Assembly (NCBI GenBank): GCA_041739465.1
Contig: JBGSNX010000045.1
Location: 21,041-85,040, forward strand
Direction: 5' to 3'
DNA: 64,000 bases
Origin: BOKV01 sp041739465
Lineage (GTDB): Bacteria > Pseudomonadota > Alphaproteobacteria > Rhizobiales > Rhizobiaceae
Positions 34,381-42,172 of this stretch are shown one piece after another (positions within the stretch are counted from its first letter, which is position 1; each line of letters opens with the position of its first letter). The position numbers and the translations under genes were made by a program. Under the pieces are notes generated by a model. That model did no database searches, had not been told where the DNA came from, and saw nothing but the letters and a program-made list of their open reading frames with translations.

Positions 34381-35426
34381 AGGCGCCGCGCGCCGGGCAC
34401 AGCCAGCGGATTGTCCATCAACGCAGCCCGGTCAGGTGTGTCAACGCCTCCCAAATTGGCAAAACCGGCAAACAACCGTTCGACAAATTGGGGCTCCATG
34501 TCGCGCAAAATCACGACAATGCGGCTGGTGTGGTCTTCATCCGGCCAGGCAGCGAGGAATTGCGGTTCATGCACAACGCCATGAATTGCGTGAATCGCAA
34601 CCGGACGGGTTTCGCCTTCCACGCAAACAATTCCTTTGAGACGCAAAAGCTTGTCGGCATGTGCCGAAGCCAGAAGTTCGCAGAACATTTCAACTGCCCG
34701 CATCGGCAGAGGCTTGGAACAGCGCAGCACTGTTGAGCGGATGTTTTCGCCATGCCGCGAAACATCATGATGCCCATGGTGGTGGGCATGATGCCCTTCG
34801 TGCGGCGCGGCGCCTGCTGAGATGGAATTGCCTGAATCCAGGAACTGTTGCGCGGTCAGATCAGCGCTTTGGACCATTGCAGCCGCCGGGTTGAGCGATC
34901 TGACCATTGCGGCAAGCGCGTCAAGCCTTTGCGCAAGATCTGCCACCGGCACCAGATCAAGCTTGGTCAATACGACCAGATCGGCCAGCGCAATCTGCAA
35001 AGCCGCTTCGGTCTGCTGCAAAACCTGTTGCGGCCCGTTCAGTGCATCCACTAGCACCACCAGACCGCCTGGCCCAAATCGCTCGCCAGCCTTTGAAACC
35101 GAAAGGATTGCCTGGAGCACGGGAGCGGGGTCAGCCAGTCCGGTCGTTTCCACCAGAACACGGTCAATGCCTTCGAATGGCAGATCTTGCAGGGTCTGTG
35201 CCAATTCGCCGCGAATGGTGCAGCAAAGGCAGCCATTGGAGAGCTCGATTATGGCATCCTGCCGACCTTCAATGAACAGATGATCAAGACCCGTTTCGCC
35301 AAACTCGTTGATCACAACGGCAGTTCGGGCAAAGAGCGGCGATCCCAGCAGGCGGTTCAAAAGTGTGGTCTTGCCGCTACCAAGAAACCCGCTCAGGACA
35401 TGAACAGGGATTTTGTGACTGCTCAT
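34377..35426 (-). CDS. COG0523 family GTPase (CobW/ZigA-like) with His-rich loop
   Basis: A 349-residue G3E GTPase. Walker A is GFLGSGKT (13-20), the metal site GCLCC at 65-69 (CxCC), and the base-specific TKLD at 154-157. A histidine-rich insert (residues 209-225, HEGHHAHHHGHH) lies between the GTPase domain and the C-terminal CobW domain. Such proteins act as metallochaperones, often for zinc and induced by zinc starvation, or for cobalamin synthesis. The start at 35426 overlaps the end of the DacA gene by four bases, suggesting coupled translation. Confidence 0.85.
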   Translation of the reverse strand: MSSHKIPVHVLSGFLGSGKTTLLNRLLGSPLFARTAVVINEFGETGLDHLFIEGRQDAIIELSNGCLCCTIRGELAQTLQDLPFEGIDRVLVETTGLADPAPVLQAILSVSKAGERFGPGGLVVLVDALNGPQQVLQQTEAALQIALADLVVLTKLDLVPVADLAQRLDALAAMVRSLNPAAAMVQSADLTAQQFLDSGNSISAGAAPHEGHHAHHHGHHDVSRHGENIRSTVLRCSKPLPMRAVEMFCELLASAHADKLLRLKGIVCVEGETRPVAIHAIHGVVHEPQFLAAWPDEDHTSRIVVILRDMEPQFVERLFAGFANLGGVDTPDRAALMDNPLAVPGARRL

Positions 35427-36649
35427 GATCCGCCTTGCTGGGGACGCGGCTCCGGCGTGGTTATGCCCTTGCGCAGCGGGGTATTGGCAAGCGGTTCGCC
35501 ATCGACATTGACGGGGCCATAGGCAGGGCGACGGGTGGGCACGGGTACCTTGCCGCGAGGCTTGAACGCTGCAGTCTCCAATGCCTCGCTTGCAGCTCTG
35601 CTGGGCGGAGAGTCGACCCCGCCGGTTGATACGGACTGCGGGATTCCGGCAATCCGGTTTTTCAGGATCGGCGCATTGATGACGACATCGCCCGGTGCAG
35701 GGTCGTAGCGTGCCTTCAACGCTGCCTCGCTGCACATTGTCTTGCGCTGGCTCTTGGGCGTGATGGGTGGGGATTTGGAAACAAAGCCGGAAATGTTCTG
35801 GCCGCCGCTGGTTTCAAAGCCCTGCAACAGCAATGTTGCTGCTGTTACGGCCCTGTCGGTTTGCGAATCTGTTCCGAAGACGACTGCGATGATCTGCCTG
35901 CCGTTGCGGGTGGCGCTGGCAACCATGTTGTAACCGGAGGCACAAACAAACCCCGTTTTCATGCCGTCAGTGCCCGAAAACCGTTCCAGCAACAGATTGT
36001 AGGAATGGTCCACCTTTTCACCGGCGCGTATCGCCGGGATTGCGAAGTAGCTGGAATATTGGGGAAATTCATCCAGAATCTGCCGCGCCAGCAATGCCAT
36101 GTCGCGGGCGCTGGTGTACTGGCCATTGTCATGCAGGCCGTTGGGATTGGCGAACCGGGTATCCACCAGGCCAAGACGGGCGGCTTCCGCATTCATGCGA
36201 TCAACAAAAGCGTCAACGCTGCCAGCCACTGATTCGGCCATGGCAACGGCAATGTCGTTTGCGCTTTTGACGATGACGATTTTCAGCGCTGTATCAAAAC
36301 GCAATTGTGTTCCGGGTGCATAGCCCATTTTGGATGGTGGCTCGCCAGCGGCACGCTTCGACACGGTTACCGGTGAACCGGGGGCAATTTCGCCTGCAGC
36401 CATAGCCCGAAGGGTAACGTAGACGGACATCAGCTTGGTAAGTGAAGCTGGATACCAGCGATCAAATGGCCGGTTTTCCAGAAGCACTGCGCCACTGTCG
36501 CGGTCGATAACCACATATGGCAGCCTTACGGCGGCAATTGCCTGCGGGGTAAAAACTGCAGCCCACAGCAATGCGACAACAATCGCTGCAATCTGGATCG
36601 CTGTGCTGCTGCGCCGCATTGCGGCCTTGCCTGTACTTGATGCACGCAT
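35423..36649 (-). CDS. dacA: D-alanyl-D-alanine carboxypeptidase (PBP5/6 family)
   Basis: A 408-residue periplasmic serine peptidase that trims the terminal D-Ala of peptidoglycan stem peptides. The N-terminal signal sequence ends near TPQAIA. The catalytic motifs are complete: SxxK at Ser69-Lys72 (ASLTK), SxN at 129-131 and KTG at 231-233. The last 100 residues are a Pro/Arg-rich tail of low complexity without the usual amphipathic anchor. Two starts, Met1 and Met11, are possible; Met11 begins at the basic stretch and is also plausible. The COG0523 gene follows in an ATGA overlap. Confidence 0.9.
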   Translation of the reverse strand: MRASSTGKAAMRRSSTAIQIAAIVVALLWAAVFTPQAIAAVRLPYVVIDRDSGAVLLENRPFDRWYPASLTKLMSVYVTLRAMAAGEIAPGSPVTVSKRAAGEPPSKMGYAPGTQLRFDTALKIVIVKSANDIAVAMAESVAGSVDAFVDRMNAEAARLGLVDTRFANPNGLHDNGQYTSARDMALLARQILDEFPQYSSYFAIPAIRAGEKVDHSYNLLLERFSGTDGMKTGFVCASGYNMVASATRNGRQIIAVVFGTDSQTDRAVTAATLLLQGFETSGGQNISGFVSKSPPITPKSQRKTMCSEAALKARYDPAPGDVVINAPILKNRIAGIPQSVSTGGVDSPPSRAASEALETAAFKPRGKVPVPTRRPAYGPVNVDGEPLANTPLRKGITTPEPRPQQGGS

Positions 36650-36784
36650 TTCGCTATCACTGCCTGATCGTTCGGAGGCGCTTTCACGGTATCTGCTTTT
36701 ACCGCGATCGTTCAGGGTTTGGCAAAGAATGCCGGTCCAGTCCAGCATCAACTGTTGCCACCGGATTTTGCATGGGGAATGAAG

Positions 36785-37951
36785 ATGCCTGTAATCAACC
36801 GCATGGCGGAATTGCAAACCGAAATTGCCGGATGGCGCCGGGAGATCCACGAGCTACCCGAACTTCTCTATGATGTTCACAAAACGGCTGCGAAGGTGGC
36901 TGGTCTGCTTCGTGAATTTGGCTGCGATGAAGTGGTTGAGGGCATCGGCAAGACCGGCGTTGTCGGCGTCATCCGCGGCAACCGTCCTGGCAAAAAGGGC
37001 AATATCGGACTGCGCGCCGACATGGACGCCCTGCCGATCACCGAAGAGACCGGAAAGCCCTGGACATCAACAGTTCCGGGCAAGATGCATGCCTGCGGCC
37101 ATGACGGGCATACCGCAATGCTGCTGGGCGCGGCGCGATATCTGGCGGAGACGCGCAATTTTTCGGGCGATGCCGTGGTTATTTTCCAACCCGCGGAAGA
37201 AGGCGGGGCGGGCGGCAGGGCAATGGTCGAAGATGGTCTGATGGACAGGTTTGCCATCGCCGAAGTTTACGGCATGCACAATCTTCCGGGTCTGGCGCAG
37301 GGGCATTTTGCCATCACGCCCGGACCGATCATGGCGGCGACCGACGAGTTTGACATCACCTTCAAAGGGCGCGGCGGCCATGCGGCGATGCCCCACCTTT
37401 GTGCCGATCCGGTGGCCGCGGCCGCACAGTGCATCATGGCCCTGCAGACCATAGTTTCCCGCCAGACCAATCCGGTGGATGCCGTTGTGGTTTCGGTCAC
37501 GCAGGTTCAGGCTGGCCACACGCACAATGTCATCCCGGATACTGCTTTCCTCAACGGGACTTTCCGGACGCTGACCGCGCAAACACGGGCGTTCACGGCC
37601 AAACGGGTTCGCGAGATTGCAGAAGGCGTGGCGGCAACCAACGGCATGGATCTGGAGTTCATCCACTACCCGACCTACCCGGTGACTTTCAATCATGCGG
37701 AGCAAACGGAACTGGCAGCGTCCATTGCGGCATCAATCATCGGTCCCGACAATGTGGACACGCAGATGGCCCCGCTTCTTGGCGGAGAGGATTTTTCCTA
37801 CATGCTGGAGGCGCGGCCCGGTGCGTTCATCTTCATCGGAAATGGAGATAGCGCCGGGCTTCACACGCCCAGGTACGATTTCAACGACGAAATCATACCC
37901 GTTGGGACGTCTTACTGGGCAAAGCTGGTTGAAACGCTGCGTCCGGCCTGA
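36785..37951 (+). CDS. M20 family amidohydrolase (hippurate hydrolase-like)
   Basis: A 388-residue metallopeptidase-fold amidohydrolase. ACGHDGHTAMLLG (Cys104, His106) and QPAEEGGAGG (Glu138-Glu139) are metal-site motifs, and YGMHNLPGL and FKGRGGHAAMPH belong to the M20D (IAA-amino acid/hippurate hydrolase) group. It likely cleaves an N-acyl amino acid; the substrate is unknown. The ATG at 36785 was chosen since GGGGAA lies just upstream; the ATG two codons earlier is close. Divergent from dacA, 135 bases away. Confidence 0.9.
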   Translation: MPVINRMAELQTEIAGWRREIHELPELLYDVHKTAAKVAGLLREFGCDEVVEGIGKTGVVGVIRGNRPGKKGNIGLRADMDALPITEETGKPWTSTVPGKMHACGHDGHTAMLLGAARYLAETRNFSGDAVVIFQPAEEGGAGGRAMVEDGLMDRFAIAEVYGMHNLPGLAQGHFAITPGPIMAATDEFDITFKGRGGHAAMPHLCADPVAAAAQCIMALQTIVSRQTNPVDAVVVSVTQVQAGHTHNVIPDTAFLNGTFRTLTAQTRAFTAKRVREIAEGVAATNGMDLEFIHYPTYPVTFNHAEQTELAASIAASIIGPDNVDTQMAPLLGGEDFSYMLEARPGAFIFIGNGDSAGLHTPRYDFNDEIIPVGTSYWAKLVETLRPA

Positions 37952-37960
37952 TGGCCAGGA

Positions 37961-38644
37961 TCATTCTTCGAGTGCGTCGGAAATACGCCGTTGCAGCTCG
38001 TTCAAATTGACCAGGACCAGTGCGCCTCTTGCCTTCTCGACGTGACCTTCGCGTTCAAGCTGGTTCAACTCGCGTGAAACCACCTCGCGCCTTGAGCCAA
38101 TGCGTTCTGCAAGCTCACGCTGGATTGGGGGCGGGGAAATGGCGCGCTGGGAAGCGTTGCCGGCACGTGGCCGCGAAAGACGCAGCAATTCCGCGTAAAG
38201 CCGGTGTTTTGCCTGCAGGAATGAGTGTTCGCCAAGGCGCATGTTGAGCGTGCGCACCCGCGCTGCAAACATCTTGAGAACCTGCAAGGATATGTCAGGC
38301 GCCGTGCGCAAAATCTCGACAAAAATGCGCTGCGGCATGATGCAGATGCGCGATCTTGTGAGGGCGGTAACGTTGGCAGAGCGTGTCTGTCCGTCAATGG
38401 CTGCGATCTCACCAAAGAAATCGCCTTCACCCATTTCGCCCAGGATGACTTCCTTGCCGATTGCGATGCGCATGATGATGCGCACACGACCCGACAAGAT
38501 GAACCGGACATCGTTTGACTGGTCATCGACATCGATCACCAGTTCGTTGGCATCATAGTCTTTCCAGTTGCAGCTGCGGGCATATCGTTCCGAAACCGAT
38601 GCATCGAGTTCACGGAACAAGGGAATTTTTGCCAAGGATTCCAT
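37961..38644 (-). CDS. Crp/Fnr family transcriptional regulator
   Basis: A 227-residue regulator with an N-terminal cyclic-nucleotide-binding-type beta-roll (GEMGEGDFFGEIAAIDGQTRSANVTAL, residues 70-95) and a C-terminal winged helix (IQRELAERIGSRREVVSRELNQLEREG, near 175-200). There are too few N-terminal cysteines for an Fe-S Fnr; the GExxAID pattern fits cAMP- or c-di-GMP-type sensors. It is divergent from the GGDEF-EAL gene across 260 bases and may control it. Confidence 0.88.
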   Translation of the reverse strand: MESLAKIPLFRELDASVSERYARSCNWKDYDANELVIDVDDQSNDVRFILSGRVRIIMRIAIGKEVILGEMGEGDFFGEIAAIDGQTRSANVTALTRSRICIMPQRIFVEILRTAPDISLQVLKMFAARVRTLNMRLGEHSFLQAKHRLYAELLRLSRPRAGNASQRAISPPPIQRELAERIGSRREVVSRELNQLEREGHVEKARGALVLVNLNELQRRISDALEE

Positions 38645-38904
38645 GTCATCTCCTGTCGAAAATTCGCTGATCGCGCTTCAATTGCCAATTCAAGCGCCAT
38701 GGGTAGCGCAATTTTGCCGTAATTCCAAATCCCTGCCAGAAAGTGGTGGTCAAAACAGAATGCTGCGCTTTCGTTGGGCTCTCAAGGCAGCCAAACATGT
38801 GAAATACCGGACTATTTGCGCTCTTCGGCAAAAATTTAACACTTGCTCAAAACATTCAAGACTAAAAAAGCACTGGGCGTGTCTCTCAAACGAGATTTCG
38901 GGGT
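38645..38904. other. Intergenic region between the Crp/Fnr and GGDEF-EAL genes
   Basis: A 260-base gap with divergent transcription outward on both sides. It should hold two promoters. I see no perfect dyad, no strong -35/-10 pair, and no credible gene; the short frames crossing it lack a coding look. Confidence 0.5.
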
Positions 38905-41235
38905 ATGCATTTTCAGAGCGCAGATACACAGTTCATAGATGAAGCCAAGCTTCCCGATCCGGTAAAGGAATCGGTTGTACGCTCGCTGTATGCCGATCAG
39001 AAGTCACTGGCCGTTGGCACTGTGACCATGACGATAGCGCCGCTTGTCCTTTACATTCGCACCAACGATCCGATTCAGCTGTTCTTTGCGTTGACGCTTT
39101 TCGTGTTCGGACTTTTGCGTTTGATTGACGGAAGCATGTTCGCGCGCGCGGCAACGCGCCCGCTTGCTCCAGATGAAGTTGGCACGTGGGAAAACCGCTA
39201 TGCCACGCTTGGTTCGCTATACGTCGCCGGCCTTGGTCTGTGGTGTTTCGTGGGTTTTGCGCGATCCTCTGATGTCTATGTTCACCAGATGAGCGTCATT
39301 GTGACGATGGCTTACCTGACCGGCATCATGGGGCGCAATTTCTCCAGCAAGAAGGTGGTGCTCTACCAGACCTTGCTGGCGAGCTCGCTGCTGGTCTCCG
39401 GGCTGTTTCTGTTTGGATCAGGGTATGATGCCATTCTTGGCCTCTTTGTCATCCCGATGTTCATCTCATTCTGGCTGATGTCGCGAAACCTGCGACTGGT
39501 GCTTTTCAATGCGGTGCTGACATCGCTAGACAACAAGACCATTGCAGACCGGTTTGAGATCGCGCTCAGCAATGTTTCGCATGGCCTCGCCCTGCTCGAC
39601 AACAAGGGTGAGTTTGTCGTGGCAAATGCCCGGTTCGCACCGCTTGTCGGCATGCCTGAAGGTTCTGAACTCCTGGGTTCAGCTATCGGTGACCTGCCGC
39701 CGCTATCGACAACCATCGAAAACGGCATCTTGTTTTCACGCCAGCTTCAGGAAGTGTTCTCCGACTGTCTGACGAATGGCCGACCGCAGCGCTTCCGGCA
39801 TGTCCTTTCGGATGGCTGCATTGTCGAGGCCACATACAACCCCACCAAAGATGGCGGTGGGGTTTTCGTTCTTGAAGACATCACGGAGCGGGTGGGTTCG
39901 GAAGAAGAAATTCGCAAGCTGGCAAGTTTCGACCCGCTGACCCATTTGCCAAACCGTCGCTATTTTGCCCATGAGATAAACCGGCTGCTGTCAAACGAAA
40001 GCGGGCTTTTGCCATGCACGCTGTATTTCATTGACCTCGACAATTTCAAGGACGTCAATGATGCGCTGGGGCACGCGATCGGCGACAAACTGCTTTGCAC
40101 CGTTGCATTGCGGATGCGCTCGCGCATGCCTGAAAACGGGATGGTCTGCCGCTTTGGCGGTGATGAATTCGTGATCGTGGTTCCCGGCAAATTGCGCCGG
40201 AAAGACAGCTCTGCTTTCGCCGAAATGATGATTGCCGAGCTTTCCAAGTCGATGGTCATTGATGGCCACTTGCTGGCAGTGGGCGCCAGCATCGGCATAG
40301 CCCAATCTCCCAACAATGGCAGAGACTACAATCATCTGCTCAAAGTGGCGGACATGGCGCTGTATGACGCGAAGGCTCGCGGTCGCGGGTGCCATTCGTT
40401 CTATTCAGATGAACTTGGGGATGTCATTCGCGATAGGCGCGAGCTTGAAAATGATCTGCGCCGCTCGATCGAGCGCGGCGAGTTGCAGTTGCATTTCCAG
40501 CCACTTGTCGACATTCACCAGAAACGCATCAACACCTGCGAGGCTTTGCTGCGGTGGAACCATCCAGAGCGAGGGTCCATTTCGCCAGCGATCTTCATTC
40601 CGGTCGCAGAAGAAATCGGTATGATTTCCCAGATCGGAAAATACGTGCTCGAGCAGGCGACTTCGGCGTGCATGAACTGGCCTGAAAACGTCTCTGTTGC
40701 CGTGAATGTTTCTTCCCTGCAGTTCCAGCAGTCCGATGTCTGTGCTGTTGTGAAGTCTGCGCTTGGCAAAAGCGGGCTCGATCCACGCCGCCTGGAAGTT
40801 GAAGTCACCGAATCAGCCATGCTCGGCAATGTGCAGGAGACCACGGCAATCCTCACCAGGCTGGCAAAATCGGGCGTGCGGATTTCGCTCGACGACTTTG
40901 GAACCGGGTTTTCGTCACTGAGCTATTTGCATCAGCTGCCTTTGGACAAGGTCAAGATCGACCGTTCATTCATTGAGAAGATCGACAGTGACGAGCGTTC
41001 ACTGGTTTTGCTTTCGGGTGTGACGCATCTGGCCAATGAGCTTGGGCTTTCAATCACGATTGAAGGCGTGGAAACTGCCGAGCAGATGCACATCCTTTGC
41101 GAAAAAGTGCATGTCGACGAGATGCAAGGTTACCTTTTCGGCAGGGCGATGCCGGCCAGCGACATTCTTGAATTGCTAAGTGCCCAGGATATCGGCAGCG
41201 TCCTTGGAACGCCAAAGCGCCGCTCGGCCGGCTAG
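38905..41235 (+). CDS. Membrane GGDEF-EAL protein (diguanylate cyclase/phosphodiesterase) with PAS-like domain
   Basis: A 776-residue bifunctional c-di-GMP enzyme. An N-terminal membrane region of about five helices (residues 40-200) is followed by a PAS-like domain (about 220-325), a GGDEF domain with intact GGDEF at 418-422, and an EAL domain with E-A-L at 546-548. The EAL metal and catalytic motifs are complete (EALLRW, NVSSLQF, EVTES, DDFGTGFSSL, KIDRSF, EGVE). No RxxD inhibitory site is found five residues before GGDEF, so product inhibition at that site is unlikely. The N-acyltransferase gene follows. Confidence 0.95.
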   Translation: MHFQSADTQFIDEAKLPDPVKESVVRSLYADQKSLAVGTVTMTIAPLVLYIRTNDPIQLFFALTLFVFGLLRLIDGSMFARAATRPLAPDEVGTWENRYATLGSLYVAGLGLWCFVGFARSSDVYVHQMSVIVTMAYLTGIMGRNFSSKKVVLYQTLLASSLLVSGLFLFGSGYDAILGLFVIPMFISFWLMSRNLRLVLFNAVLTSLDNKTIADRFEIALSNVSHGLALLDNKGEFVVANARFAPLVGMPEGSELLGSAIGDLPPLSTTIENGILFSRQLQEVFSDCLTNGRPQRFRHVLSDGCIVEATYNPTKDGGGVFVLEDITERVGSEEEIRKLASFDPLTHLPNRRYFAHEINRLLSNESGLLPCTLYFIDLDNFKDVNDALGHAIGDKLLCTVALRMRSRMPENGMVCRFGGDEFVIVVPGKLRRKDSSAFAEMMIAELSKSMVIDGHLLAVGASIGIAQSPNNGRDYNHLLKVADMALYDAKARGRGCHSFYSDELGDVIRDRRELENDLRRSIERGELQLHFQPLVDIHQKRINTCEALLRWNHPERGSISPAIFIPVAEEIGMISQIGKYVLEQATSACMNWPENVSVAVNVSSLQFQQSDVCAVVKSALGKSGLDPRRLEVEVTESAMLGNVQETTAILTRLAKSGVRISLDDFGTGFSSLSYLHQLPLDKVKIDRSFIEKIDSDERSLVLLSGVTHLANELGLSITIEGVETAEQMHILCEKVHVDEMQGYLFGRAMPASDILELLSAQDIGSVLGTPKRRSAG

Positions 41236-41322
41236 AACTTCAGCATTAACCTTATGGATTTACCACGATGTGGGTTTGCGTGCCCCGCAACCGCTATCTG
41301 TGCTGTCTTGCCTTTACACCGC

Positions 41323-41338
41323 TTAACAATTTGTTAAC
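41323..41338 (+). promoter_or_regulatory. Full CtrA box (TTAA-N7-TTAAC)
   Basis: TTAACAATTTGTTAAC matches the alphaproteobacterial CtrA consensus TTAA-N7-TTAAC exactly and is also a perfect dyad around one base. It lies 46 bases before the start of the N-acyltransferase gene, in the 148-base gap behind the GGDEF-EAL gene. Confidence 0.6.
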
Positions 41339-41383
41339 CTAGTTCTTGGTCGGGGAGTTTTGGGGCAACCTCCAAGGGGTAAC

Positions 41384-42124
41384 ATGGTTGAAAATGTGGG
41401 GTCAGCCGAGCGAAGCCATGCGGTTCGGATAGCAGATTATCTTCAAGAGCTGGATTTCCGGGTAGCCCGGACACAAGAAGAACGTGAAGCCATATTTGCG
41501 TTCCGGTACCAAGCCTATTTGCAGGAAGGTGCCATCGAAGCCAACAAGCGTGGCTTGCTGAGCGACGCGTATGACGAGATGGAGAACTGCTGGATATTCG
41601 GCCTGTTCGAGGATGACCGTCTTGTCAGCACCATCCGGCTGCATGTCATCAGCCCGAAATGGCGCAAGGGTCCGGCACTGGACGTTTTTCCTGATATCGT
41701 TGGGCCAATGATCGACAAGGGAATGACCCTGATTGATCCGACGCGCTTTGCAACAAATGCCGAAGCCTCGCGTGAATTCGCCGATCTTGCCTATCTCACC
41801 TTGCGGCTTCCCTGCATGGCGTCGGAATATTTTGACGCCGATGGTTGCCTTGCTACGGTTCGGGCCGAGCATACCGCGTTTTATCGCCGGGTGTTTCGCT
41901 CTCAGATCCTTTGCGAACCGCGTCCATATCCATCGCTGAAAGCCCCTATCGGCCTGCTGAATGCTGATGTTGTGGGTCAGCGCGAGCGGATGACACGGCT
42001 TCATCCGGTGTTTTTGTCGAGCTTCACAGAACGGCGAATGCTGTTTGAACGGCCTGACATCCAGACCGGGCGTGCGGGCGGAAGGGTCACATTCCCGAAC
42101 CTTGCCGACCCAAGGCTTTCCTGA
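41384..42124 (+). CDS. LuxI/FeeM-like N-acyltransferase (GNAT fold)
   Basis: A 246-residue protein resembling autoinducer synthase and N-acyl amino acid synthase families. The core is FAFRYQAYLQEGAIEANKRGLLSDAYDEMENCWIF-like: an Arg-Tyr start, then acid D-x-Y-D-E, then LFEDDRLVSTIRLHVI, matching the LuxI-type blocks lR..vf, E.D.yD and vvGt.Rl. It could make a fatty acyl amino acid or another acylated signal; the product is unknown. The ATG at 41384 has AAGGGG five bases upstream. A full CtrA box lies 46 bases before it. No LuxR-type receptor gene is next to it. Confidence 0.65.
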   Translation: MVENVGSAERSHAVRIADYLQELDFRVARTQEEREAIFAFRYQAYLQEGAIEANKRGLLSDAYDEMENCWIFGLFEDDRLVSTIRLHVISPKWRKGPALDVFPDIVGPMIDKGMTLIDPTRFATNAEASREFADLAYLTLRLPCMASEYFDADGCLATVRAEHTAFYRRVFRSQILCEPRPYPSLKAPIGLLNADVVGQRERMTRLHPVFLSSFTERRMLFERPDIQTGRAGGRVTFPNLADPRLS

Positions 42125-42144
42125 TCCGGCATCAAATTTCCGTT

Positions 42145-42172
42145 GAGCGATAGCGGCCGTTAACGGTCGCTC
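42145..42172. terminator. Possible bidirectional terminator between N-acyltransferase and betA
   Basis: GAGCGA and TCGCTC (outer 6-base stem) enclose an inner CCG-TTAA-CGG stem. It sits between the two convergent ends and overlaps the betA stop. There is no strong T-run on either strand, so confidence is low. Confidence 0.35.

Noticed and set aside
38568..38942. 124-codon plus frame in the Crp/GGDEF gap
   Set aside because: Overlaps two real genes, lacks a ribosome binding site and has no recognisable domain.
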